DNA of 43,281 bases from an uncultured Kiritimatiellota bacterium. GTDB taxonomy: Bacteria; Verrucomicrobiota; Kiritimatiellia; RFP12; UBA1067. This document shows positions 7,251-14,877 of the stretch, piece by piece. A program made the position numbers and the translations under genes. Where the stretch lies: contig CAKTZI010000032.1 in the NCBI GenBank assembly GCA_934635385.1, forward strand, positions 1 through 43,281, read 5' to 3'. The notes under the pieces were generated by a model, which was not told the DNA's origin, did not search any database, and saw only the letters and a list, made by a program, of their open reading frames with translations. Every line of letters begins with the position of its first letter. The stretch's first letter is position 1.

Positions 7251-9051
7251 ACCGCACCCGCGTGATCGCGCCGAACTTGCAGACCTGCGTACAGTGCCTG
7301 CAGCCCGCGCACTGGGAGGCGTCGATCTTCATCTTGAAGCGGTTGGGCGCGACCTGTTCGCCGCGCGTGATCGCCGGGCAGCCGAGCTTGAAGCACGCGC
7401 CGCACGCCTTGCACTTCGCGGCATCCGTCTCGCAGAGCCCTTCCTTCGTCAGCTTCGCCGCGATGCGGCACGGCGCGTAGGCGATCACGAGGGCCGGCTC
7501 GTCGCCGTCCATCGCGTCCTTCAGCACCGTCTCCAGCGCGGCGAGGTCGTCCGCCGAGACCTTGGCGACCTTCTTGTAGCCGCAGGCCTTCGCGATGTCC
7601 GCGATCTCCGTGACGGGCGCGGGGTCGCCCGCAAGCGTCTTGCCCGTGCCGGGATTGTCCTGGTGGCCCGTCATCGCGGTGATGCGGTTGTCGAGGACGA
7701 CCGTCGTCACCGGCGTGCCGTTGTAGAGGGCGGACAGGATGCCCGTCATGCCGGAGTGGAAGAACGTCGAGTCGCCGAGGACGGCGCAGATGCGGCCCTT
7801 CACGCCCGCCTTCTTCATGCCGGCGGCGTTGCCGATCGACGCGCCCATGCAGATCGTCGAGTCCATCGCCGAGAGGGGCGGGAACGCGCCGAGCGTGTAG
7901 CAGCCGATGTCGCCCGTCACGGTCGCGCCGAGCTTGTGGAGGACGTAGAAGACGCCGCGATGCCCGCAGCCCGCGCAGAGGACGGGCGGACGGCGCGGCA
8001 GCGTCTCGTCGATCTTGCGGGCCTTCGCCTTCGGCACGTCACCGAGGATCTCGTGGCGCAGGTTCTGGAGGCGGTCGGCGTTGAGCTCCAGCATGTTGAG
8101 CTCGGTCTTGTGCGCGACGACCGGGATTCCCATCGCCTTGACCTGGTCTTCGAGGAACGGGTCAAGCTCCTCGACGACGAGCAGGCGCTCCACGGTCTTC
8201 GCGAACTTCGCGACAAGCGCCTTGGGGAGCGGATTCGTCCAGCCGAGCTTCAGGATCGGCACGTCGGGGAAGATCTCCTTCACGTACTGGTAGGCGACCG
8301 CGCTCGTCACGATGCCGAGGGAAGGTTGGGAAAGTTTGGAAGGTTTGGGAGGTTCGGGAAGTTTGGTAGGTTTGACGACCCGGTTGAACTTTGACGCGCA
8401 GGCCGCCTTCTCCATCGCCGCCGTGCGCTTCTGCGCGTTCAGGCGCTGGGTCGGCGAGAACGCCGGCACGGGGATGTTGCGGCGGATGTCCTTCACGTAG
8501 GGGAGAAGCGGATGCGGAGCGGGCTTGAAGTCGCCCAGCTCGACGAGGGACGCCGAATGGCTCGTGCGCGTCGTGAGGCGCAGGATGACCGGCACGCCGA
8601 ACTGCTCGGAGAGCTCGAACGCCGCGCATGTCATGTCGTAAGCCTCCTGCGAGTCGGACGGCTCCAGCAGGAGCGCGCGGGCGAACTTCGCGAGGTTGCG
8701 GTTGTCCTGCTCGTTCTGCGAGGAATGCATGCCGGGATCGTCCGCCGAGACGAGCACGAAGCCTCCGAGCGGGCCAACGTAGGTGAACGTCATGAGCGGA
8801 TCCATCGCGACGTTGAGGCCGACGTGCTTCATCGCCGTGAGCGCACGGGCGCCCGCCATCGACGCGCCGACCGCCGTCTCGACGGCGACCTTCTCGTTCA
8901 CCGCCCATTCGCACTTGATCGTGTCCTTGAACTTCGCGATGTTCTCCAGGATCTCGGTCGAGGGCGTGCCCGGATAGGCGCTCGCCACCACGCACCCCGC
9001 CTGGGCCGCCGCGTGGGCGACCGCCTCGTTCGCACTCAAAAACTTCTTCAT
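7249..9051 (-). CDS. iorA: Indolepyruvate ferredoxin oxidoreductase, alpha subunit
   Basis: 600 residues. The N-terminal pyruvate-ferredoxin-oxidoreductase-like domain begins with the conserved AYPGTPSTEI. A TPP-binding domain follows (CAGCGHRG, GDIGCYTLG, DSTFFHSG). The C-terminus has two [4Fe-4S] ferredoxin clusters (CKACGACFKLGCP and CAGCRHCTQVCK). The enzyme oxidatively decarboxylates aryl pyruvates from aromatic amino acids, passing electrons to ferredoxin. The beta subunit (IorB) is not in this window. Residues 227-244 (KPTKLPEPPKPSKLSQPS) are the in-frame translation of a DNA repeat at 8321-8374, between the two large domains. SD AAGGAAC lies 5 nt before ATG 9051. It lies 41 nt after the malic enzyme gene and is probably co-transcribed with it. 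Confidence 0.92.
   Translation of the reverse strand: MKKFLSANEAVAHAAAQAGCVVASAYPGTPSTEILENIAKFKDTIKCEWAVNEKVAVETAVGASMAGARALTAMKHVGLNVAMDPLMTFTYVGPLGGFVLVSADDPGMHSSQNEQDNRNLAKFARALLLEPSDSQEAYDMTCAAFELSEQFGVPVILRLTTRTSHSASLVELGDFKPAPHPLLPYVKDIRRNIPVPAFSPTQRLNAQKRTAAMEKAACASKFNRVVKPTKLPEPPKPSKLSQPSLGIVTSAVAYQYVKEIFPDVPILKLGWTNPLPKALVAKFAKTVERLLVVEELDPFLEDQVKAMGIPVVAHKTELNMLELNADRLQNLRHEILGDVPKAKARKIDETLPRRPPVLCAGCGHRGVFYVLHKLGATVTGDIGCYTLGAFPPLSAMDSTICMGASIGNAAGMKKAGVKGRICAVLGDSTFFHSGMTGILSALYNGTPVTTVVLDNRITAMTGHQDNPGTGKTLAGDPAPVTEIADIAKACGYKKVAKVSADDLAALETVLKDAMDGDEPALVIAYAPCRIAAKLTKEGLCETDAAKCKACGACFKLGCPAITRGEQVAPNRFKMKIDASQCAGCRHCTQVCKFGAITRVR
8321..8374 (-). repeat. Periodic repeat inserted in frame in iorA
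   Basis: 54 bp of degenerate 8-9 nt units (AAGTTTGG, AAGGTTTGG, GAGGTTCGG on the plus strand), exactly 18 codons. It encodes a Pro/Lys/Ser-rich linker in the interdomain region. The spacer repeat at 26945-26991 is the same family. Confidence 0.75.
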
Positions 9052-9092
9052 GACAGGTTCCTTGTTGTTGACTGGTTACAGAAAAAAGAGCT

Positions 9093-10394
9093 TCACGCCT
9101 TCGCGGCGTTTCGGCGTTCAAGCCGCGCGCGGTAGTCCGCGAGGTCGATGTTCAGCCGCGCGACGCCCGACTTCACGGCCGCCTCGGCGACGGCGTACGA
9201 GACCTCGACGAAGAGGCGGCGGTCGAACGGCTTCGGGATGAGATAGTCCGTGCCGAAGACAAGCGTCTCGCCCGGATAGAGAGCCTTCACGTCGTCCGGC
9301 ACCGGCTGACGCGCGAGGGCCGCGAGCGCATGCGCCGCCGCGACCTTCATCGCCGTGTTGATCGTCGTCGCCCGCACGTCGAGCGCGCCCCGGAAGAGGT
9401 ACGGGAAGCCGAGGACGTTGTTGATCTGGTTCGGGTAGTCGCTGCGCCCCGTGACCATCACGTACTTCCGCCCCGCGAGGGCCTTCGCGACTTCCTCCGG
9501 CGTGATCTCCGGGTCGGGGTTCGCCATCGCGAAGATCGCCGGGAACTCGCCCATCGCCCGCACGTCGTCGCCCGAAAGGACGTTCGCCGCCGAGACGCCG
9601 ATGAAGACGTCCGCCCCCGCCAGCGCCGCGCGGCGCGTCAGGTCTTCCGGCACGTCACGCGCGTGGACGGCGTTCTGCCGCGAGAGGTCGGTGCGCGACG
9701 TCGCGAGGACGCCCCGGATGTCGAACATCGTGAGGTCGACGACGCCGGCGGCCTTGAGCATGTCGGCGATGCGCGTCCCGGCCGCGCCCGCGCCGTTGAC
9801 GACGACCTTCAGGCCCTTCAGCTCCTTGCCGGCGAGCTGCGCGAAGTTCATGACGCCCGCGAGCGCAATGACCGCCGTGCCCCACTGGTCATCGTGGAAG
9901 ACGGGGATGTCGAGCTCGGTGTCGAGCCGGTCCTCGATCTCGAAGCAGGCGGGCGCGGCGATGTCCTCCAGGTTGATGCCGCCATACTGCGGCGCGATCG
10001 CCTTCACGGCGGCAATGACGCGCTCCGGGTCGGTCTTGCCCGCGTTCGCGCCGCCGATGCGGCAGGCGTCGAGCGGCACGGGCCAGGCGTCGACGTCGGC
10101 GAAGCTCTTGAAGAGGACGGCCTTGCCCTCCATCACGGGGATGGACGCCGTCGCGCCGAGGTCACCGAGGCCCAGGATCGCCGTGCCGTCCGACACGACG
10201 GCGACGAGATTCGGCTTCGCCGTCACGTCGTAGACGGACGCGGGGCGCGCGGCGATCTCCTTCACCGCCTGCGCGACGCCCGGCGTGTAGGCGAGGCACA
10301 GGTCGTCCTTCGTCTTGAGGGGCTTCGGCAGCGTGACCGCGACCTTGCCGCCCTTGTGGAACTTCAAAACTTCTTCTCTGCCGTAGCTGGACAT
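9093..10394 (-). CDS. Malic enzyme, short bacterial NAD(P)-type
   Basis: 433 residues, the length of short prokaryotic malic enzymes without the phosphotransacetylase extension. Recognisable parts are LAYTPGVAQAVKEI, SDGTAILGLGDLGATASIPVMEGKA (in pieces), the metal-site region FHDDQWGTAV, the Rossmann loop NGAGAAGTRIADML and the late motif SDYPNQINNVLGFP. It decarboxylates malate to pyruvate with NAD(P) reduction, linking to the pyruvate enzymes elsewhere in the window. SD AAGGA lies about 11 nt before ATG 10394. It follows obg by 26 nt, with no promoter visible between them. Confidence 0.92.
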   Translation of the reverse strand: MSSYGREEVLKFHKGGKVAVTLPKPLKTKDDLCLAYTPGVAQAVKEIAARPASVYDVTAKPNLVAVVSDGTAILGLGDLGATASIPVMEGKAVLFKSFADVDAWPVPLDACRIGGANAGKTDPERVIAAVKAIAPQYGGINLEDIAAPACFEIEDRLDTELDIPVFHDDQWGTAVIALAGVMNFAQLAGKELKGLKVVVNGAGAAGTRIADMLKAAGVVDLTMFDIRGVLATSRTDLSRQNAVHARDVPEDLTRRAALAGADVFIGVSAANVLSGDDVRAMGEFPAIFAMANPDPEITPEEVAKALAGRKYVMVTGRSDYPNQINNVLGFPYLFRGALDVRATTINTAMKVAAAHALAALARQPVPDDVKALYPGETLVFGTDYLIPKPFDRRLFVEVSYAVAEAAVKSGVARLNIDLADYRARLERRNAAKA

Positions 10395-10420
10395 GGGCTG
10401 TATTTTCCTTGAATAATGTA

Positions 10421-11578
10421 TCAGTGGATGTTGCCGCGCGAGGGATGCGACTTCTCCTTCGGCTTCTCCAGCTTCAGGAACGTCGCGAACTTCAGGGCCT
10501 CCGCCGGGATCTCGTCGCCCGTCGTGTCGGGCATTTCGGAGAGGTCGGGCGCGTCGGCGTGCGTGTGGTGGAACTTCGTCTTCGGGTTGACGAGTTTGCG
10601 CAGCGCGTCCTTGAAGGCGTCCAGCCCCTCGCGCGTCGCGCACGAGACGGCAATCGGCTCGACGCCCGTCTCCTGGACGAAGCGCGGCAGGTTCTCGCGC
10701 CCGGCCTCCGTGTCGAGCTTGTTCGCGACGACGAGGGACGGACGCTCCGCCAGCTCGACCGAATACGCCTCGATCTCCTTCTTGAGGACTTCGTAGTCCG
10801 TCCACGGCTCGCGGTTGTCCGTCCCCGCCAGGTCGATGACGTAGACGAGCACCTTCGAGCGCTCCAGGTGCTTCAGGAACGCGAGGCCGAGGCCGACGCC
10901 CTTCGCCGCGCCCTCGATGATGCCGGGCACGTCCGCCAGGCGCACCTTCGCGTAGTCGTCGTAGACGACCGTGCCGACGATCGGGTTCAGCGTCGTGAAC
11001 GGATAGGACGCGATCTTCGGCGTCGCCGCCGAAAGCGCCGCGAGGAGCGAGCTCTTGCCCGCGTTCGGGAAGCCGAGGAGTCCCGCATCCGCAATCGACT
11101 TCAGCTCCAGCCTCAGGCGCCGCTCCTCGCACGGCCCGCCGGGCGTATGCTCGGTCGGCGCCTGGTTGACGGAGCTCTTGAAGTGGACGTTTCCGAAGCC
11201 GCCCGCACCGCCCTTCGCGACGATGACGCGCTGGCCGGGCTCGGTGATGTCGGCGACGAGCTCGCCCGTCTCGGCGTCATAGACCTCCGTGCCAAGCGGC
11301 ACGGGCACGACGAGATCCTTGCCACGCTTGCCGAACATCTTCTGGCCCTGTCCGGGCGCGCCGTCCTGCGCATAGCACTTCGGGTCGTAGTAGAGCGACA
11401 GGAGCGAGTTGACGTGCTCGGACGCCGCAAAAACGACGTCGCCGCCGCGCCCGCCGTCGCCGCCGTCCGGCCCGCCGAACGCGACAAGCGCCTCGCGGCG
11501 CATGGACGTCTTCCCGTCGCCGCCCTTGCCGGAGCGGACGAGCACCTCGACCTGATCGATAAAAGTCTTCGCCTTCAT
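10421..11578 (-). CDS. obg: Obg/CgtA GTPase
   Basis: 385 residues. A glycine-rich Obg fold covers about residues 1-158 (VRSGKGGDGKTSMRREA, GGDGGRGGDVVF). The G domain follows with G1 GFPNAGKSS, switch region YPFTTLNPIVGTV, G3 DVPGIIEGA and G4 NKLD. The C-terminal tail is short and lacks a clear OCT domain. The protein is an essential ribosome-assembly and stress GTPase. It heads a unit with malic enzyme, iorA and a DUF167 gene. A TGGTATAAT promoter at 11616-11624 leaves a ~30-nt leader with GAGGGAA before ATG 11578; upstream in-frame ATG at 11617 overlaps the -10 box and is rejected. Confidence 0.95.
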   Translation of the reverse strand: MKAKTFIDQVEVLVRSGKGGDGKTSMRREALVAFGGPDGGDGGRGGDVVFAASEHVNSLLSLYYDPKCYAQDGAPGQGQKMFGKRGKDLVVPVPLGTEVYDAETGELVADITEPGQRVIVAKGGAGGFGNVHFKSSVNQAPTEHTPGGPCEERRLRLELKSIADAGLLGFPNAGKSSLLAALSAATPKIASYPFTTLNPIVGTVVYDDYAKVRLADVPGIIEGAAKGVGLGLAFLKHLERSKVLVYVIDLAGTDNREPWTDYEVLKKEIEAYSVELAERPSLVVANKLDTEAGRENLPRFVQETGVEPIAVSCATREGLDAFKDALRKLVNPKTKFHHTHADAPDLSEMPDTTGDEIPAEALKFATFLKLEKPKEKSHPSRGNIH

Positions 11579-11615
11579 GATGTGGAATTCCCTCGCGTGT
11601 GCGAAATCGCCGCGC

Positions 11616-11624
11616 ATTATACCA
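11616..11624 (-). promoter_or_regulatory. Extended -10 promoter for obg
   Basis: TGGTATAAT on the minus strand, no -35-like hexamer at 17 bp; 37 nt from the -10 box to the obg ATG. Confidence 0.6.
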
Positions 11625-11703
11625 TATCACGCGCGATCATGCGTTCAGCGTGCGCACGGCCGTTCCGATTGTCCCCTTCGGCTGGGCAGCCCGGCCCCAG
11701 AGA

Positions 11704-13794
11704 CTAGTCCCTTTCCGCGCCCATCGTGACCACGCCGTCGCGGCGGCGGCCCGACACGCGGCGGCCGTCGGAGAGCGCGACGTTCTCGAACGAGACGTCC
11801 TTCCACGATTCGGGACAGCCCCGGAAGAAGCGCGGCTCGCCGTCGATCTCGTGGACGAGCAGCTCCAGGATCGCCGCGACCGCCGCGCACTGCCCGTCCA
11901 TCTGCATCACGTCGCGCCCGTTCCGGAAGTTCGTGAACCCGTCGTGGACGGCGTTGTGGTGCGAGCCGTGCCCCTCGTCGCAGAAGTAGGCGTCCCAAGC
12001 CCGCAGCAGCTCGACCGCCGCCGTCGCGTTCCCCGCGTCCGTGTGCAGGATCGACGCCCACGGCACGCACCAGCCCGTCCAGAGTCCCGTGCCGCGCAGC
12101 GCCCAGTTCGCGTAGGTCGCGTCCAGCGCCGCCCGGTTCTCGCCCCTGCCGCGCGGAATCGTGTCGAACGGGTAGATGCCCGCCATGTGCGAGTGGTGGC
12201 GGTGGCTTTCGCTCAGGTTCACGCCCTCGAAGATCGCGATTCCGCCGTCGGCGGCGCCGTTCCAGACGGCCGCGTCGCCCGTCTGCCCCGCCACGCGCGC
12301 AAAGGGCGGCAGTCGGTTCGTGACGTCCGCCCAGCGCGGGTCGGGCGTCTCGCCCAGGAGCCGCGCCGCCGCGATCAAGTCGCGCGCAAGGCGGTGGCAC
12401 GCCGCGAGCTGGAAGCTCGGATTGCGCCCCACGGCGCGCGCGAAGTCGGAGCCCATCCACTCCGGGCTCGGGCCGAGCGGCAGCGCGAGCTGACCGTCCT
12501 TCTCCTCCAGCATCGCGAGGTAGACGTTCATCGCGCCCTTCATGAAGTCGTAGGCGGACGCGCGCAAAAAGGCCGTGTCGCCCGCATACTTCACGTAGCG
12601 GAACATGTACGAGGCCATCCACGCCGTCGAGGCGTGGTCGATCGTCCCCGTCCAGAAGCCGCCGATGCACACGCCCCGGTCGTCGACGGAGTGCGGCAAC
12701 ACGTAGCCGTCGCCGATTCCGCAGAACTTCCGCGCGTTCTCGCGCAGGAGCGGACGCCACGAGAGGATCATGCGGAAGAGCGGCATCAGGTTCGCGAAGT
12801 GCCCGCCGCGAAAGGCGGGCGCGTAGCACTCCTGCACGTTGATGTTGAAGTGGTAGTCGCCGTTCCACGGCACGAGCCGGTCGTCCTCCAGCCACGGCCC
12901 CTGCAACCCCGCCGGCACGCCGTCCGCGTCGGTCATCGCGCCGAAGCGGTACATGCCGTAGTCGAAGACGCGCTGGAGATCCGGGTCGGGCAGGCGCACG
13001 CGCGCGCTTTCCGCCCAGAAGCGCGTCCAGTGGGCGCGCGACTCGTCCCGGACGCGGCTGAACGGCGCCGTTGCGGCGCGCGGGGCGTCGCCGCGCCGCG
13101 TGGCGACCGCAAGCTCACGGCCCGCCTGCGCGAAGTCGAGCGAGACGGACGGATCGGCCGGGAGCGCCCAGTCGAAGCCGTCCGCGCGTTTCGCGGGCGC
13201 GGCGAAGCCGAGCGGCACAAGCGACTGTCGCGCCAGCGGCTGCTCCATCGACGGGACGGCGACGACGGAATAGGCAAGCCCCTCCGGGAAGCGCACGGCG
13301 AACGTGCGCGACGCCTTCGACATCGCGAGCTCCAGCGTGCGGCCGTCCGCGAGCGTAATCGTGCCGAGTCCCGTGCGCACGTCGAGTTCGCCGCGCTTCA
13401 GCTCCGCGCCGGGCATCTTCACGACGACGCGGCCAAGCGGCAGCATGTACGGGTTGCGTGGCTCGCCGGCGGGCGTCTCCTTCTTGAAGAGCGAGAGAAG
13501 GCGATCCTTCTCGCCCGCGCGCCAGAGGGCGACGATGTTCGTGTAGCTCTGCGCGTCCGTCCACGGATAGCCGCCGCGATGGTCCCACAGGTCGGCGCGA
13601 CCGACGGTGAGTCGCAGCTCGTCGCCGCCGCCCCAGACCAGGACGCCCGTCACGCCGTCCGCGAACGCCATGCCCTCGTGGCAGTTCCCGAGGCGCGGAA
13701 AGTCCCAGTGGATCCGCCCCGCCGACTCCGCCCCTGCAAGGGACGAGAGAACGCCGCACAGCACACATGCCGAAAAGAAGATTGTCTTTCTCAT
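11704..13794 (-). CDS. Exported GH95-like glycosidase (alpha-L-fucosidase type)
   Basis: 696 residues with a signal peptide (about 1-22). An N-terminal beta-sandwich region (GNCHEGMAFADGVTGVLVWGGGDEL) is followed by an (alpha/alpha)6 barrel carrying WNGDYHFNINVQECYAP, which resembles the conserved GDYHxNINxQ segment of GH95 enzymes. ESHRHHSHMAGIYPFDTI also fits that family. GH95 members are inverting alpha-1,2-L-fucosidases or galactosidases; the exact substrate cannot be read here. The gene has its own promoter (13827-13835), with AAGGAAC in the leader before ATG 13794. A GTTGTAATTACAAC palindrome lies ~40 bp above the promoter. Confidence 0.8.
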   Translation of the reverse strand: MRKTIFFSACVLCGVLSSLAGAESAGRIHWDFPRLGNCHEGMAFADGVTGVLVWGGGDELRLTVGRADLWDHRGGYPWTDAQSYTNIVALWRAGEKDRLLSLFKKETPAGEPRNPYMLPLGRVVVKMPGAELKRGELDVRTGLGTITLADGRTLELAMSKASRTFAVRFPEGLAYSVVAVPSMEQPLARQSLVPLGFAAPAKRADGFDWALPADPSVSLDFAQAGRELAVATRRGDAPRAATAPFSRVRDESRAHWTRFWAESARVRLPDPDLQRVFDYGMYRFGAMTDADGVPAGLQGPWLEDDRLVPWNGDYHFNINVQECYAPAFRGGHFANLMPLFRMILSWRPLLRENARKFCGIGDGYVLPHSVDDRGVCIGGFWTGTIDHASTAWMASYMFRYVKYAGDTAFLRASAYDFMKGAMNVYLAMLEEKDGQLALPLGPSPEWMGSDFARAVGRNPSFQLAACHRLARDLIAAARLLGETPDPRWADVTNRLPPFARVAGQTGDAAVWNGAADGGIAIFEGVNLSESHRHHSHMAGIYPFDTIPRGRGENRAALDATYANWALRGTGLWTGWCVPWASILHTDAGNATAAVELLRAWDAYFCDEGHGSHHNAVHDGFTNFRNGRDVMQMDGQCAAVAAILELLVHEIDGEPRFFRGCPESWKDVSFENVALSDGRRVSGRRRDGVVTMGAERD

Positions 13795-13826
13795 TGTCAG
13801 TCTTGTTCCTTTATCTTGTCAGGCGC

Positions 13827-13835
13827 ATTATACCA
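13827..13835 (-). promoter_or_regulatory. Extended -10 promoter for the GH95-like gene
   Basis: TGGTATAAT on the minus strand, 32 nt before ATG 13794; no -35 match at 16-18 bp. Confidence 0.6.
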
Positions 13836-13871
13836 AATCGTTCCGCTTGTGGGGCTGAGGCGTGATTCGCG

Positions 13872-13885
13872 GTTGTAATTACAAC
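13872..13885. promoter_or_regulatory. Perfect 14-bp palindrome, candidate operator
   Basis: GTTGTAATTACAAC is a perfect dyad in an otherwise GC-rich region, about 40 bp upstream of the -10 box of the GH95-like gene. Its size and AT core suit a dimeric repressor or activator. No regulator gene is nearby. Confidence 0.4.
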
Positions 13886-14034
13886 GGACTTCTGCCGCAA
13901 GATATTCTATCATGTGCGGCGTCGGAAGGATGGGAACAGCCCCCACCAGATGGCGGCCTATCCCCACAATCGTGGAAAACGACGGCGATATCGAAATGTT
14001 GGAGGCGATGCTGAAGCAGACGAAAACGCCGTCT
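13886..14034. other. Spacer between kdsA and the GH95-like gene, possible small plus-strand start
   Basis: About 150 bases after the kdsA stop. Minus-strand GACGGCG and CGCCGTC (near 14028 and 13981) could pair around a ~40-nt loop as a weak terminator. On the plus strand, ATG 13912 opens a frame beginning MCGVGRMGTAPTRW and continuing IPTIVENDGDIEMLEAMLKQ, with TTACAA-18 bp-TATTCT just upstream; beyond 14035 the frame is antisense to kdsA. I do not claim a gene. Confidence 0.25.
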
Positions 14035-14877
14035 TCAGGAACGCACGACCGCGTGGAGGGCGAGAAGCGTCTTCCAGAGGGCCTCGACCTCGGCGAAGCG
14101 GATCGCGTTCGCCGCATCGCTCTTCGCGACCTTGGGGTTCACGTGCGTCTCCATGAAGACGCCATCGACGCCCGTCGCGACCGCCGCGCGCGCCAGGGCC
14201 GGCGCATACTTGCCGTCGCCGCCCGAACCTGTCCCGAGCCCGCCCGGACGCTGCACGGAATGCGTCGCGTCCATCACGACCGGGTAGCCGAGTTCGCGCA
14301 TGATGAGCAGCGAGCGCATGTCGGCGACGAGGTTATGGTAGCCGAAAGAGCTGCCGCGCTCGCAGAGCGTGATGCGGCGGTTTCCTGTCGACTCGATCTT
14401 GCGGACGACCTGCGCCATGTCCTCCGGCGCCATGAACTGGCCCTTCTTCACGTTCACGACCGCGCCCGTCTCGCCCGCCGCGACGACGAGATCCGTCTGG
14501 CGCGCGAGGAACGCGGGAATCTGGAGAACGTCGCAGACCTCGGCGACCGGCTTGCACTGCCACGGCTCATGCACGTCGGTCAGCACCGGAACGTCGAACG
14601 TCGCGCGGACTTCCGCCAGGATCTCCAGCCCCTTGTCGATGCCGGGACCACGGAAGGAATCGACGCTCGTGCGGTTCGCCTTGTCGAAGCTCGCCTTGAA
14701 GACGAAGCCGACCTTCAGCTTCTTCGCGAGGGCCGTGAGCCGCTTCGCGAGGTCGAGCGCCATCGCGCGCGACTCGATGACGCACGGGCCCGCGATGAAC
14801 GTGAGCCCGCCGTCGCCGAAGACGACGCCCTTGTCGACCGCGACTTTTCTCACGGCCGTCGTGCGAACGCGCGCCAT
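14035..14877 (-). CDS. kdsA: 3-deoxy-D-manno-octulosonate 8-phosphate synthase
   Basis: 280 residues, typical size. It condenses phosphoenolpyruvate with arabinose 5-phosphate in Kdo synthesis, so the cell makes LPS. Characteristic segments: FIAGPCVIES, FKASFDKANRTS, PVLTDVHEPWQC, LQIPAFLARQTDL, VNVKKGQFMAPEDM, CERGSSFGYHNLV and VMDATHSVQRPGG. The start at 14877 overlaps the stop of the upstream isomerase-like gene by one base (TGATG), so it is translated from that transcript; no promoter of its own is visible. Confidence 0.95.
   Translation of the reverse strand: MARVRTTAVRKVAVDKGVVFGDGGLTFIAGPCVIESRAMALDLAKRLTALAKKLKVGFVFKASFDKANRTSVDSFRGPGIDKGLEILAEVRATFDVPVLTDVHEPWQCKPVAEVCDVLQIPAFLARQTDLVVAAGETGAVVNVKKGQFMAPEDMAQVVRKIESTGNRRITLCERGSSFGYHNLVADMRSLLIMRELGYPVVMDATHSVQRPGGLGTGSGGDGKYAPALARAAVATGVDGVFMETHVNPKVAKSDAANAIRFAEVEALWKTLLALHAVVRS

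Noticed and set aside
2753..7480. Long plus-strand reading frames (for example 2753-4180 and 4610-7480) of 475 to 956 codons
   Set aside because: They run antisense to well-supported glycosidase genes, are Arg/Ala-rich and have no recognisable motifs; they are by-products of high GC content.
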